This document shows, one piece after another, positions 8,034 to 15,883 of a DNA stretch of 15,883 nucleotides (positions are counted from its first letter, which is position 1; every line of letters starts with the position of its first letter). The position numbers and the translations under genes were made by a program. Origin of the DNA: an uncultured beta proteobacterium (lineage in GTDB: Bacteria; Pseudomonadota; Gammaproteobacteria; Burkholderiales; Rhodocyclaceae); NCBI GenBank assembly GCA_903916205.1, contig CAIWVX010000449.1:1-15883 (forward strand). The letters run 5' to 3'. The notes beneath the pieces are model-generated. The model saw only the letters and a program-made list of their open reading frames with translations, was not told the origin of the DNA and made no database searches.

Positions 8034-8270
8034 ATGACTACATTATCGTTGCGCCTTCCGGATGAGCTACTGCACGAAGTTGATTCCCATGCCGAACAGT
8101 TGCATATCCCCAGAGCCGCATACGTACGCAAGGCGCTGGAACAGATGAACGCCTCCGTTGCAGCCCAGCGTCGCCGTACACGACTCAAGGAGATCAGCTT
8201 ACGGGTGCGCACCGAAAGTATGCGGGTTAATGCCGAATTTGACCAGATTGAGAACGCATCCCATGCGTAA
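8034..8270 (+). CDS. Ribbon-helix-helix (CopG/MazE-type) antitoxin
   Basis: The 78-residue protein opens with MTTLSLRLPDELLHEVDSHA, a ribbon-helix-helix start in which the TLSLRLP strand would contact operator DNA, followed by two helices (AAYVRKALEQM). The C-terminal part (about 45-78) is charged and probably wraps the toxin. It should neutralise the MazF-like toxin encoded next and repress its own promoter, where two palindromes lie. AAGGAG (8021-8026) stands 7 bases before the ATG. Its stop overlaps the toxin start by 8 bases. The gene stands just after selB but has its own promoter, so it is probably an inserted module and not part of the selB operon. Confidence 0.85.
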   Translation: MTTLSLRLPDELLHEVDSHAEQLHIPRAAYVRKALEQMNASVAAQRRRTRLKEISLRVRTESMRVNAEFDQIENASHA

Positions 8271-8631
8271 TCACGGTGAAGTCTGGTTGGCCAACCTCAA
8301 TCCGGGGCGGGGTACGGAGCCGGGCAAGATCAGACCGGTGCTGATCATCCAGAATCAGGCGCTGCTGGATGCGGAACACCCCTCTACACTTATCATTCCC
8401 CTCACCACCACCCTTGTTGACGATGCAGAACCGCTCCGCCTGCGTGTGGTTGCCCAGAGAACGCTGCACAAGGATTCTGACCTGCTGGTGGATCAACTTC
8501 GCGCCATCGACAACAAGCGGTTGATTGAAGGGCCGCTACTGCGCCTTGATGATCAGAAGCTGAAGCAGGTTTACCAGGCTGTTGCCGAGGTGCTGGGCAT
8601 GGACAACAGCAGCGCAATCTTTTCGAAATAA
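8263..8631 (+). CDS. MazF/PemK-family mRNA interferase toxin
   Basis: I use the ATG at 8263 (MRNHGEVWLANL), giving 122 residues; an in-frame start at 8158 would only add antitoxin-overlapping sequence with no similarity to the family. Signature parts are GEVWLANLNPGRGTEPGKIRP (split here as GEVW near residue 5 and KIRPVLIIQ near 22-30, with R24 as the catalytic arginine), the strand TLIIPLTT, and DLLVDQLRAIDNKRL, the usual MazF dimer and active-site segment. These toxins are sequence-specific endoribonucleases that cleave mRNA or tRNA. The ATG overlaps the antitoxin stop (8268-8270), so translation is coupled, which fits the weak ribosome binding site. The gene ends 6 bases from the convergent oxidoreductase stop. 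Confidence 0.88.
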   Translation: MRNHGEVWLANLNPGRGTEPGKIRPVLIIQNQALLDAEHPSTLIIPLTTTLVDDAEPLRLRVVAQRTLHKDSDLLVDQLRAIDNKRLIEGPLLRLDDQKLKQVYQAVAEVLGMDNSSAIFSK

Positions 8632-8637
8632 TGCCGT

Positions 8638-10650
8638 TTAAACTCCTCTGACCTCCACCGCCACATCGTACAGCGTACTCCCCCGTCCGCCGTCCGTCAG
8701 GCGTTGCGATGTCAGTGCATTCACGCCGCGTCCGCCACCGATGAATTCACTCCACCAGACCCCCTCGGTGACCACAGTTCCTGCTGGGATACGCTCCGTT
8801 ATTCTCAGAGTAAACTCCACTTCACCCAATGTATTGCAGGCAATGACAGCATCTCCGTCCGTTAGCCCCCGCTGCCCGGCATCGACCGGATTCATCATCA
8901 ATACCATGCACTCCTGCTTCTGCCGCAGATCGTCCTGCTCGTAGAACGATGAATTGAGCGCCAGAGGTGTTGTAGCAGGTTGCAGCCGCAGCGGAAACCC
9001 GTCCTGCACCGCATGAGTCGGCAGCAGGCGCGGCAGCGGTTCCGGTTCACGATCGTTCAGAATTTCAATTCGACCGGAGGGCGTTTTCCAGTCGCAGCGG
9101 GGCGAAGAGGCTGGAGTCATCTGGACCGACTCTCCCCGGCGCAGCCGAAGATTGATATCCGCTGTCCGCCACTGATTCTCCTCTCCGATCAGGATTTCGA
9201 TCAGCTCGTCGGTTGAAAAATGAAAGAAAGGCTCGTCCAACTCCATTCCCTGAGCCAGCAGGCGGAATACCTCCCAATTGTTTTTCGACTCACCGATTAC
9301 CGGAATAACTGCGCTGCAGCGCTGGGCGTGGTAGCCGCCGTAGCAGCGGTACAGGTCGGCATGTTCCAGCGAGGAGGTGGCCGGCAGCACGATGTCGGCA
9401 TAGCGGGCCGTATCAGTCATAAAACGCTCATGCACGACGGTGAAGAGATCGTCGCGCTCCAGGCCGCGAATCACGGCATTCTGATCGGGAGCGATGGCGG
9501 CCGGGTTGGAGTGATAGACGTAGAGGGACTTGACAAGTGGATCTGACAAGTCATTCAGAGCCGACCCCAGCTGGTTCATGCTGACCAGTCGAGTTGGCTG
9601 CAGCATAAAATCCTCACGGGTGATTGAAGCCATTGGAAACGCAGCACCGGTTGATGTGCCGCAGAGGATGCCTCCTCCCGGATGACGCCAGGCACCGCTG
9701 ACCGCCGGAAGACAGGAAATCGTGCGGACGGTCATGGCACCGTTGCCGTAGCGAGTCAGGCCACTTCCCAAACGGATGAAGGGGGATTTTGCGTCGGCAT
9801 ACTCACGGGCCAGTTTCTCGATAATTTCAGTCGGCAGCCCACAGACTTCGGCCATTCTCTCCGGGGAACAGTACGGTAAAATCTCACTCTCGAATCGTTC
9901 AAAGCCAAGCACATTGGCGGCGATGAACGCGCGATCGACCGACCCGTCCCGTACCATGACATGCATCATCGCCAAAGCCAACGCTCCGTCGCACCCCGGT
10001 TTGACCAGGAAAGCTTCGTCGGCCGCATCAGCCGTGGGTGTGCGGTAGGTGTCAATAACCAGCAACCGTGCGCCACGCCGCCGGGCCTCGTGTGCGTCGC
10101 GCATGGCGTGGATACTGGTTGCAGCGGCATTGATTCCCCACAGGATTACCAGGTCGCTCTGGGCCATTTCTCCAGGATCAATTGCCGGAGTATCACCCAT
10201 CAGGGCCTTCCAGCCGGCGTCTTTGGCAGGCGAACAGATGGTGCGCTCCAGCCTTGATGCGCCCAGTTTGTGGAAGAAGGCATGACCTGCATTGCGCTGC
10301 ACCATTCCCATGGTGCCGGCGTAGGAGTAGGGGAGAATCGATTCGGCGCCATGCTCTGCGATCAACACCCGCCAGCGGTCGCAAATGAGTCTGATCGCCT
10401 CGTCCCAGGAAATCGGTGAGAACTGGCCGGAGCCCTTGGTTCCGCTGCGTAACAATGGAGTAGTCAGACGGCGCGGTGAGTGTACCGTAAGCCCGTAATG
10501 CAGCATCTTGGGGCAGAGCAGCCCGCGCGTCATGGGGTGATCGGGATCGCCGGTCACCTTGATGGCGCGGCCGTTTTCCACTTCAACCAGCAGACCGCAG
10601 GTGTCGGGGCAATCGTAGGGGCAGACGGTGCGATGGATCTGTTGATTCAT
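8638..10650 (-). CDS. Molybdopterin-containing oxidoreductase (formate dehydrogenase/DMSO reductase superfamily), uncharacterised branch
   Basis: I chose the ATG at 10650 (MNQQIHRTVC), giving 670 residues, because AAGGA lies about 8 bases upstream and the [4Fe-4S] motif should be near the N-terminus; the longer version from 10743 adds 31 residues of no clear type. Four cysteines C10, C14, C18 and C46 (CPYDCPDTC then LLCPK) hold the cluster, and K48 matches the electron-relay lysine. There is no Tat signal, so it is cytoplasmic. C139 in RTICSPAKDAG lies where E. coli FdhF has Sec140, encoded by TGT, and the next residue is Ser, not the His141 of formate dehydrogenase. It binds Mo/W-bisMGD, but the substrate is unknown and it is probably not a formate dehydrogenase. 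No partner subunit gene is next to it. Confidence 0.85.
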   Translation of the reverse strand: MNQQIHRTVCPYDCPDTCGLLVEVENGRAIKVTGDPDHPMTRGLLCPKMLHYGLTVHSPRRLTTPLLRSGTKGSGQFSPISWDEAIRLICDRWRVLIAEHGAESILPYSYAGTMGMVQRNAGHAFFHKLGASRLERTICSPAKDAGWKALMGDTPAIDPGEMAQSDLVILWGINAAATSIHAMRDAHEARRRGARLLVIDTYRTPTADAADEAFLVKPGCDGALALAMMHVMVRDGSVDRAFIAANVLGFERFESEILPYCSPERMAEVCGLPTEIIEKLAREYADAKSPFIRLGSGLTRYGNGAMTVRTISCLPAVSGAWRHPGGGILCGTSTGAAFPMASITREDFMLQPTRLVSMNQLGSALNDLSDPLVKSLYVYHSNPAAIAPDQNAVIRGLERDDLFTVVHERFMTDTARYADIVLPATSSLEHADLYRCYGGYHAQRCSAVIPVIGESKNNWEVFRLLAQGMELDEPFFHFSTDELIEILIGEENQWRTADINLRLRRGESVQMTPASSPRCDWKTPSGRIEILNDREPEPLPRLLPTHAVQDGFPLRLQPATTPLALNSSFYEQDDLRQKQECMVLMMNPVDAGQRGLTDGDAVIACNTLGEVEFTLRITERIPAGTVVTEGVWWSEFIGGGRGVNALTSQRLTDGGRGSTLYDVAVEVRGV

Positions 10651-10800
10651 AGATGGTTTCCTTTTCAGATGAGGAGTGTAACTATACATCAATCCAGAAA
10701 ACATTTGCAGATGAAATCGTTTTGAGTTGGCAAGCATCAGCATAAGTATCTAATATTGAAATAGTTTTATAAAATATTACGACGGTCGGTTTTTCTACTG

Positions 10801-10818
10801 GTACAACTCTAGTACAAC
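10801..10818 (+). repeat. Tandem GTACAAC repeats just before the integrase gene
   Basis: GTACAAC occurs at 10801-10807 and again at 10812-10818, 11 bp apart (one helical turn). The reverse complement GTTGTAC recurs at 12237-12243 after the integrase, and the match there extends to nine bases (TAGTACAAC at 10810-10818 against GTTGTACTA at 12237-12245). They could be recombinase or repressor binding sites; this is inference. Confidence 0.4.
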
Positions 10819-10831
10819 ATTGAGGTCGCCA

Positions 10832-12414
<1,583 letters not shown>

Positions 12415-12600
12415 ATGCACAAAAGAATGACCGGATATTACCGGGCCGTTCTTGATGAAGATGCCGGGAGTGTTTATTTACAGAATAGTTGCTTTGATTG
12501 CAAGCGCACGGGCGGGATTTACGGGAATGGCGATTATTGGGCAGCGGTGGGGGCTTTGTTGGCTGGGATGGTGGCGGTGCTGCTGCACAAGATTGACTAA
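12415..12600 (+). CDS. Doubtful small ORF with one hydrophobic C-terminal segment
   Basis: The 61-residue reading frame has a polar Cys-containing N-terminal half (SCFDCKRTGG) and a hydrophobic stretch WAAVGALLAGMVAVLL (about 42-57) ending in HKID. There is no convincing ribosome binding site before the ATG at 12415 nor a second start with one. It may be the remnant of a membrane protein or chance. I do not recognise it. Confidence 0.25.
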   Translation: MHKRMTGYYRAVLDEDAGSVYLQNSCFDCKRTGGIYGNGDYWAAVGALLAGMVAVLLHKID

Positions 12601-12741
12601 ATCCGATTGCTGCTTGAGAATTATTTAAGGGTGTCGAAGCCGTTCAGGGCGTTAGAGATGTTATGATTTTCTTACCAAACGCTCAGAAGCACACCTCTTG
12701 TTTACGTTTTTCTTAACATGCACCCACATAATCAACTATTT
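12601..12741. other. Gap downstream of the RelA/SpoT-like gene
   Basis: No gene, clear hairpin or T-tract terminator for the minus-strand gene on the right is visible in this stretch. Confidence 0.4.
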
Positions 12742-14385
12742 CTATTTGGCGCTCATAATTGTCTGAATATGATTCATGTGTGTCTTAAAGCTTTTATAAG
12801 GATATGAAGTAAGGGCTTTTTTGCGGTTAATAGATAGTGCATATTCTTTAGCTTTTGCTAAATACACCGTATCATTATTTTTCTTGTATTCCCAATAACA
12901 ATACCAGGCCGCAGTATCTAACAAATTACTTGATTCATAATTATTTTCTCTTATTAGTGAATCAATAACAGCATAAGCTGTTTTCAATTCACTATATGTC
13001 ACGTTTAATTTATTTAATAATTCATCATTTCCTTCAGAATCAACTCCCTCTGCTTCAAGTTTCTTCAATGTGACAATATATTGTTCTAATTTATACCAAC
13101 ATATATTATTAACTAATTGCTCATATTGAGACTTATCAAAGTATTTTTTATGTTGTGAGTATATTTTTTCCGCCTCACTAATCTCTGCTACTGAAATATC
13201 AATATATTCATCACCCAAAGACCAATAATAATATGCTAGTTTAGATTTTATTCTATAATAGTTAACATGATCTATCTCTTCTAAAACAAGCAATCGCTCT
13301 GCTTCATCAAAAGAGTATAACGATTGTTCGATATGCCCTAATAAATAATATAATTCTCCTATTCTAAAATGAACACAATATTTTTCACTATAGTGAATTA
13401 ATAATATTTTGTATGCATCCAAAGCTTCCTCATGCTTTGCCTCACAAAACAACAAAAAAGCATTTTCCATGCCAATCCAGTAAGACAGCTCTTTATTTTC
13501 CTTTAATTGACTCACGGAAAGGTGATTATTAAAATCATCTAATTTAGCTCTTGCTAGTTTTACCCAATCAACACTTATCAGTTGATTATCAATCGATTCA
13601 ATTATCGCCCAATACTCTGCATAACAATTATATAATTTTATATTAATTGATTTAAACTCAGGCAATATTTTATTTTCATACTTTAAAAAGTACTTTGGGA
13701 CAACCAATTTATTAGAATAGTCTTCTCCTGCATGTTCTTTTTGATTTACTTCCTTCAAGTAACTCAGCAAATTTTCTATATTTGACAAATCTTGTGATAA
13801 CAAATAAAAACTTTTTTTGATATGAGGGTGCACTCCACCTTTTTTGTATGATATAGAATGCTCTAACTCGCCCCAAACATCTTGAACCAATGTTCTCAAT
13901 TGAACCTCTATCCAGACAGAGGCACTCGAATTGCGTTTAATAACATAATGGACAGACTTGTAGCCTGATGATCGACGTATTTTCTCAAATTTACAGCCAT
14001 CAAAATACTTGTCAATCTCGGTTTTAAGCGATTCCATTGAAGAATCATTCCAATTATATGCTGAGCAACATTTTAACTGATAATCCTTGTTTTTAAGCAT
14101 ATTCATAAAATCCATATGAACAGCAAAAATATCTTCTTCAAATAGACAAAGTAGTCTTAAACCACCATAATCATAGATTTGATCAAGCGACTTATCTTTT
14201 CTTTTAGTTTTCAGATAAACACTTTCAGGCTCTTTAACTCTATGCTTTATTAAATATATTTTAGATAAATTGCTATCACTATTATTTAAACAATTATTCT
14301 TCAATAAATTTAATTCAAGTTGAATCTCTTCATTGTTTTTTCTTAAATAAGTATATGCTTCTTGAAAAGTAACTTTTTGTATCAT
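12742..14385 (-). CDS. RelA/SpoT synthetase-domain protein with TPR-like C-terminal half
   Basis: The 547-residue protein begins with a (p)ppGpp-synthetase-type nucleotidyltransferase domain (about 40-200). Key residues are present: the basic ATP-binding stretch HRVKEPESVYLKTKRK (48-63), metal ligand D72 in DYGGLRLL with R77, the G-loop tyrosine Y142 in GYKSVHYV, and E160 in WIEVQLRT followed by ELEHSISYK. There is no HD hydrolase, TGS or ACT domain, so it is not a housekeeping Rel. Residues about 300-420 have the alternating aromatic/Ala pattern of TPR repeats. It would transfer pyrophosphate from ATP to a nucleotide or, like some toxic small alarmone synthetases, to tRNA. The gene is very AT-rich, has only a weak ribosome binding site, and stands alone beside integrase and restriction-modification genes. 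Toxin or anti-phage function is my inference. Confidence 0.75.
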   Translation of the reverse strand: MIQKVTFQEAYTYLRKNNEEIQLELNLLKNNCLNNSDSNLSKIYLIKHRVKEPESVYLKTKRKDKSLDQIYDYGGLRLLCLFEEDIFAVHMDFMNMLKNKDYQLKCCSAYNWNDSSMESLKTEIDKYFDGCKFEKIRRSSGYKSVHYVIKRNSSASVWIEVQLRTLVQDVWGELEHSISYKKGGVHPHIKKSFYLLSQDLSNIENLLSYLKEVNQKEHAGEDYSNKLVVPKYFLKYENKILPEFKSINIKLYNCYAEYWAIIESIDNQLISVDWVKLARAKLDDFNNHLSVSQLKENKELSYWIGMENAFLLFCEAKHEEALDAYKILLIHYSEKYCVHFRIGELYYLLGHIEQSLYSFDEAERLLVLEEIDHVNYYRIKSKLAYYYWSLGDEYIDISVAEISEAEKIYSQHKKYFDKSQYEQLVNNICWYKLEQYIVTLKKLEAEGVDSEGNDELLNKLNVTYSELKTAYAVIDSLIRENNYESSNLLDTAAWYCYWEYKKNNDTVYLAKAKEYALSINRKKALTSYPYKSFKTHMNHIQTIMSAK

Positions 14386-14599
14386 TATTTACTTTTTTAC
14401 AATTACTTGAAAAAAACTATTTAATCGTTACGAGCAAAGCACACTAATCTCCTGCCAATTTATTTATAAAAGAATGTAAACTCTTTGTTCAACCAATTTC
14501 AGAAAAAAATCGAGATGTCACTCAAAATTCAGGAATAAATCAAATGATATTTCAATTTTCCGATTATTCATGGCCACCCTTAATATGGGATCTGAAAAA
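14386..14599. other. AT-rich gap upstream of the RelA/SpoT-like gene
   Basis: This divergent region must hold the promoter of the RelA/SpoT-like gene. A 19-residue frame (14544-14603, + strand) overlaps the next ATG by ATGA, but nothing else argues that it is translated. No antitoxin-like gene is visible directly next to the synthetase start. Confidence 0.4.
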
Positions 14600-14800
14600 A
14601 TGAAAAATGTATCACAAACTGATTGCCAAATCAAAAAAAGCCGCAAACTGCTTAAAATCGCAAAATCAGTGTTTATCTTGATCATGTCTTTTGGTTCGTA
14701 ACCAATAGCATGGGGCGATGGATGCTCGGACTATCGGCAGAGTAAGTTCATCGGCAATGATCAAGCCTGCATAATATTATGCGATGTAACAAAATGCTGA
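14600..14800 (+). pseudogene. Possible small secreted Cys-rich protein gene with an in-frame stop
   Basis: From ATG 14600 the frame reads 33 codons ending in a basic region (KKSRKLLKIAKS) and a hydrophobic core (VFILIMSFGS), a signal-peptide pattern. Codon 34 is TAA (14699-14701). The same frame then continues PIAWGDGCSDYRQSKF and on through three more cysteines to TGA at 14798-14800, a 32-residue tail with four cysteines. The stop falls where a signal cleavage region would be expected, suggesting one mutation inactivated a small exported disulfide-bonded protein. In-frame starts also exist at 14570 and 14585; none has a good ribosome binding site. I recognise no family, and chance cannot be ruled out at this length. 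Confidence 0.35.
14769..14782. repeat. Perfect 14-bp palindrome
   Basis: GCATAATATTATGC reads the same on both strands. It could be an operator or be chance in AT-rich DNA; it also lies inside the broken small gene at 14600-14800. Confidence 0.4.
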
Positions 14801-14824
14801 CCCATTGAGGCATGAAATACGAAA

Positions 14825-14855
14825 CGCCACTTTTAACTATTTGAAAAAAGTGGCG
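14825..14855 (-). terminator. Strong hairpin, possible terminator of the minus-strand genes
   Basis: CGCCACTTTT (14825-14834) and AAAAGTGGCG (14846-14855) form a perfect 10-bp stem with an 11-base loop. On the minus strand it is followed by TTTCGTATTT, a broken T-tract, and it lies about 50 bases past the stop of the gene fragment at 14906-15028. On the plus strand no T-run follows, so it should work leftward only. Confidence 0.45.
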
Positions 14856-14905
14856 CTCAAAAAAAATAAGACGTGAGAACTAACTAACACTTATTACATA
14901 AAAGG

Positions 14906-15028
14906 TTAGCCATCTGTAGGATCAACTACCATATTATAAGATATTAGACTATCATTAACAGAAATCTGAAATACGCCACCTGTTGCTCTTTTACAAACAC
15001 TTCTATCTGATTTTAGGGAAAAAATAGT
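14906..15028 (-). pseudogene. Apparent 3' end of an unidentified gene fused behind the truncated restriction gene
   Basis: On the minus strand, directly after an in-frame TGA (complement 15029-15031), 40 codons read through with protein-like content including VCKRATGGVFQISVND, LISYNMVVDPTDG and a TAA at 14906-14908. There is no start codon at its beginning. A hairpin follows about 50 bases later. This looks like the C-terminus of a gene whose front is lost, overlapping the out-of-family tail of the restriction enzyme frame. I do not recognise the family. Confidence 0.35.
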
Positions 15029-15278
15029 TCAATTCCAAAAAAACTCCCAACCTGCAAGCAACTTCAGCCTCAATTACCTCTGTTATTTTGACATAGAGCT
15101 TCCTCCCCAACCCCGTGATATGCTCTTCAGGCTTGACGTTCGAGAAGTAATAGTCGCGCCACTCGTCAACGGTTTTTGGAGCACACTTCCTGATAGACTC
15201 GGAGGTGGGCCCGACATTTCTCTTGAAATTGAGCTGAAAGCGATTCATCACGCTGTTCAGAATCCACTCTTTAGCCAT
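15003..15278 (-). pseudogene. MjaI-family-like restriction endonuclease, truncated to its N-terminal 91 residues
   Basis: The protein begins MAKEWILNSVMNRFQLNFKR and continues with VGPTSESIRKCAPKTVDEWRDYYF and GRKLYVKITEVIEAEV, the pattern I associate with the N-terminus of MjaI-type (CTAG-cutting) restriction endonucleases. Family members are two to three times longer and carry their catalytic residues after this region. Here the sequence leaves the family after residue 72 (ACRLGVFLELNYFF) and stops at 91, so the enzyme is almost surely inactive. The ATG at 15278 overlaps the methyltransferase stop by 8 bases (ATGGCTAA, 15271-15278), so the two are translationally coupled. The call rests on memory of the family and on the methyltransferase partner. 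Confidence 0.6.
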
Positions 15279-15883
15279 TGACTTTTTCCAATAAGGTTAG
15301 AAACTTCAACTTCTGCTTGTACTCATAGCTGCTGTCAATCCCGACCAGCCCGCTTTTGATCAGGTGCGCATTGACAAAGGTCTTGTTCTCCAGATAGAGG
15401 TAGCAGAGCAGGACGTTTTCTTCGTCATGTTTCAGCTTGTCATACTTCAGGAAGATACGCTTTCCCTTGATTTTATCGGTCAGATAGCCAACCGCTTTGT
15501 CGTGCGTGAAGGGTTCGCTCTTGATGCCGATCAGTTTTACCGTCAACCCGTTGGATAACCTCACTTTTTCGGGGCTGAGTATCTCCTTGACCGTGAAAAA
15601 CTCTTCGCGCTCTGCCTCGCTCTCCTTCTCAATTTTGGAGCCAAAGGTGAGTTTTCGGGGATCGGTTTTTTTGTCGAGCTTGTGGGGATCCTTGAACTGG
15701 TAGGGCAACTGCTCAATGGCTGCGGCAACATCGCCATTGACTGTGTCGTGCAGAAACTCGTACTCCGTGCCCATAAAATCGGGCTGCTTGGTGTTGAGCT
15801 TCCGTTTGGCAATCTCGATAAACTCCGGATTGATTTCGTACCCGACCGAATTTCGTTCGAGATTCTTTGTGGCAAGTGAGGTT
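15271..15883 (-). CDS. DNA methyltransferase, C-terminal part with SNase-like tail (cut by window end)
   Basis: The gene enters from the right edge; 203 codons and the stop are visible. The first codons read TSLATKNLERNSVGYEINPEF followed by IEIAKRKL, the SAM-binding motif I region of beta-class (N4-cytosine or N6-adenine) methyltransferases, in which this motif lies near the C-terminus; the target-recognition and DPPY parts are off the window. After a charged linker (KLDKKTDPRKLTFGSK), a domain from about visible residue 90 to the end has SNase/thermonuclease-like strands: VRLSNGLTVKLIGI, LKYDKLKHDEENVLLCYLYL and FVNAHLIKSGLVGID. The nuclease catalytic arginines seem absent (K in VKLIGI, V in ENVLL), suggesting a binding role. 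It should protect DNA from the coupled restriction enzyme, which is truncated, so it may now be an orphan modification enzyme. Confidence 0.82.
   Translation of the reverse strand, partial: TSLATKNLERNSVGYEINPEFIEIAKRKLNTKQPDFMGTEYEFLHDTVNGDVAAAIEQLPYQFKDPHKLDKKTDPRKLTFGSKIEKESEAEREEFFTVKEILSPEKVRLSNGLTVKLIGIKSEPFTHDKAVGYLTDKIKGKRIFLKYDKLKHDEENVLLCYLYLENKTFVNAHLIKSGLVGIDSSYEYKQKLKFLTLLEKVNG

Noticed and set aside
10231..10239. Possible selenocysteine codon in the molybdopterin oxidoreductase
   Set aside because: The codon at the FdhF Sec140 position is TGT (Cys), and the gene has no in-frame TGA, so it is not a selenoprotein.
14386..14600. Search for an antitoxin gene next to the RelA/SpoT-like gene
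   Set aside because: Only tiny frames without ribosome binding sites or known motifs are present, so no antitoxin is claimed.
14691..14705. Short hairpin TTGGTT-CGT-AACCAA
   Set aside because: A six-base stem with no T-run in AT-rich DNA is weak evidence for a terminator or operator.

Overview
The window looks like chromosome from a delta-proteobacterium of the Geobacter / Desulfuromonadales type. This is inferred from gene content and protein style: MtnA, a RadC-like/DinG helicase fusion, SelB, and a PheS scrap with a Cys-rich insert. No rRNA or tRNA was seen to confirm it. The left two thirds (about 1-10,680) is moderately GC-rich and densely coded. The right third is mostly AT-rich and mosaic, with broken genes, an integrase, a RelA/SpoT-domain protein and a damaged restriction-modification locus.

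Layout. 1-287 (-): 5' part of mtnA (methionine salvage). 470-1110 (+): an AbrB-type antitoxin and PIN-domain toxin pair, with a strong promoter embedded in a 10-bp inverted repeat. 1213-3714 (+): a DinG-like Fe-S helicase with an N-terminal JAB/RadC-like domain. 3711-3765: a MITE-like palindromic repeat that supplies the stop codons of both convergent neighbours. 3762-4241 (-): a small four-helix membrane protein. 4393-7952 (+): a tight operon of sensor kinase, OmpR-type regulator and SelB, the selenocysteine-specific elongation factor. 8034-8631 (+): a ribbon-helix-helix antitoxin and MazF toxin pair, again with palindromes in its promoter. 8638-10650 (-): a cytoplasmic molybdopterin oxidoreductase with Cys where formate dehydrogenase H has Sec.

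Accessory part. 10,832-12,142 (+): a tyrosine recombinase that loses its catalytic C-terminus at a junction with an out-of-frame 32-codon fragment of pheS. 12,183-12,741 has no convincing gene. 12,742-14,385 (-): a long RelA/SpoT-synthetase-domain protein with a TPR-like C-terminal half and no hydrolase domain, a good candidate for a defence or toxic alarmone synthetase. 14,600-14,800 (+): a possible small secreted Cys-rich protein interrupted by an in-frame stop. 14,906-15,883 (-): the end of a beta-class DNA methyltransferase with a SNase-like tail, an overlapping MjaI-family-like restriction enzyme cut to 91 residues, and directly after it the apparent 3' end of an unrelated gene.

How it fits together. 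The core genes serve methionine salvage, DNA repair, selenoprotein synthesis and Mo-dependent redox chemistry. Around them are two toxin-antitoxin modules and, on the right, a degrading island of mobile and defence genes. The most interesting candidates for new biology are the lone RelA/SpoT-TPR protein, the JAB-DinG fusion, the two-component system coupled to selB, and the chimeric gene junctions.
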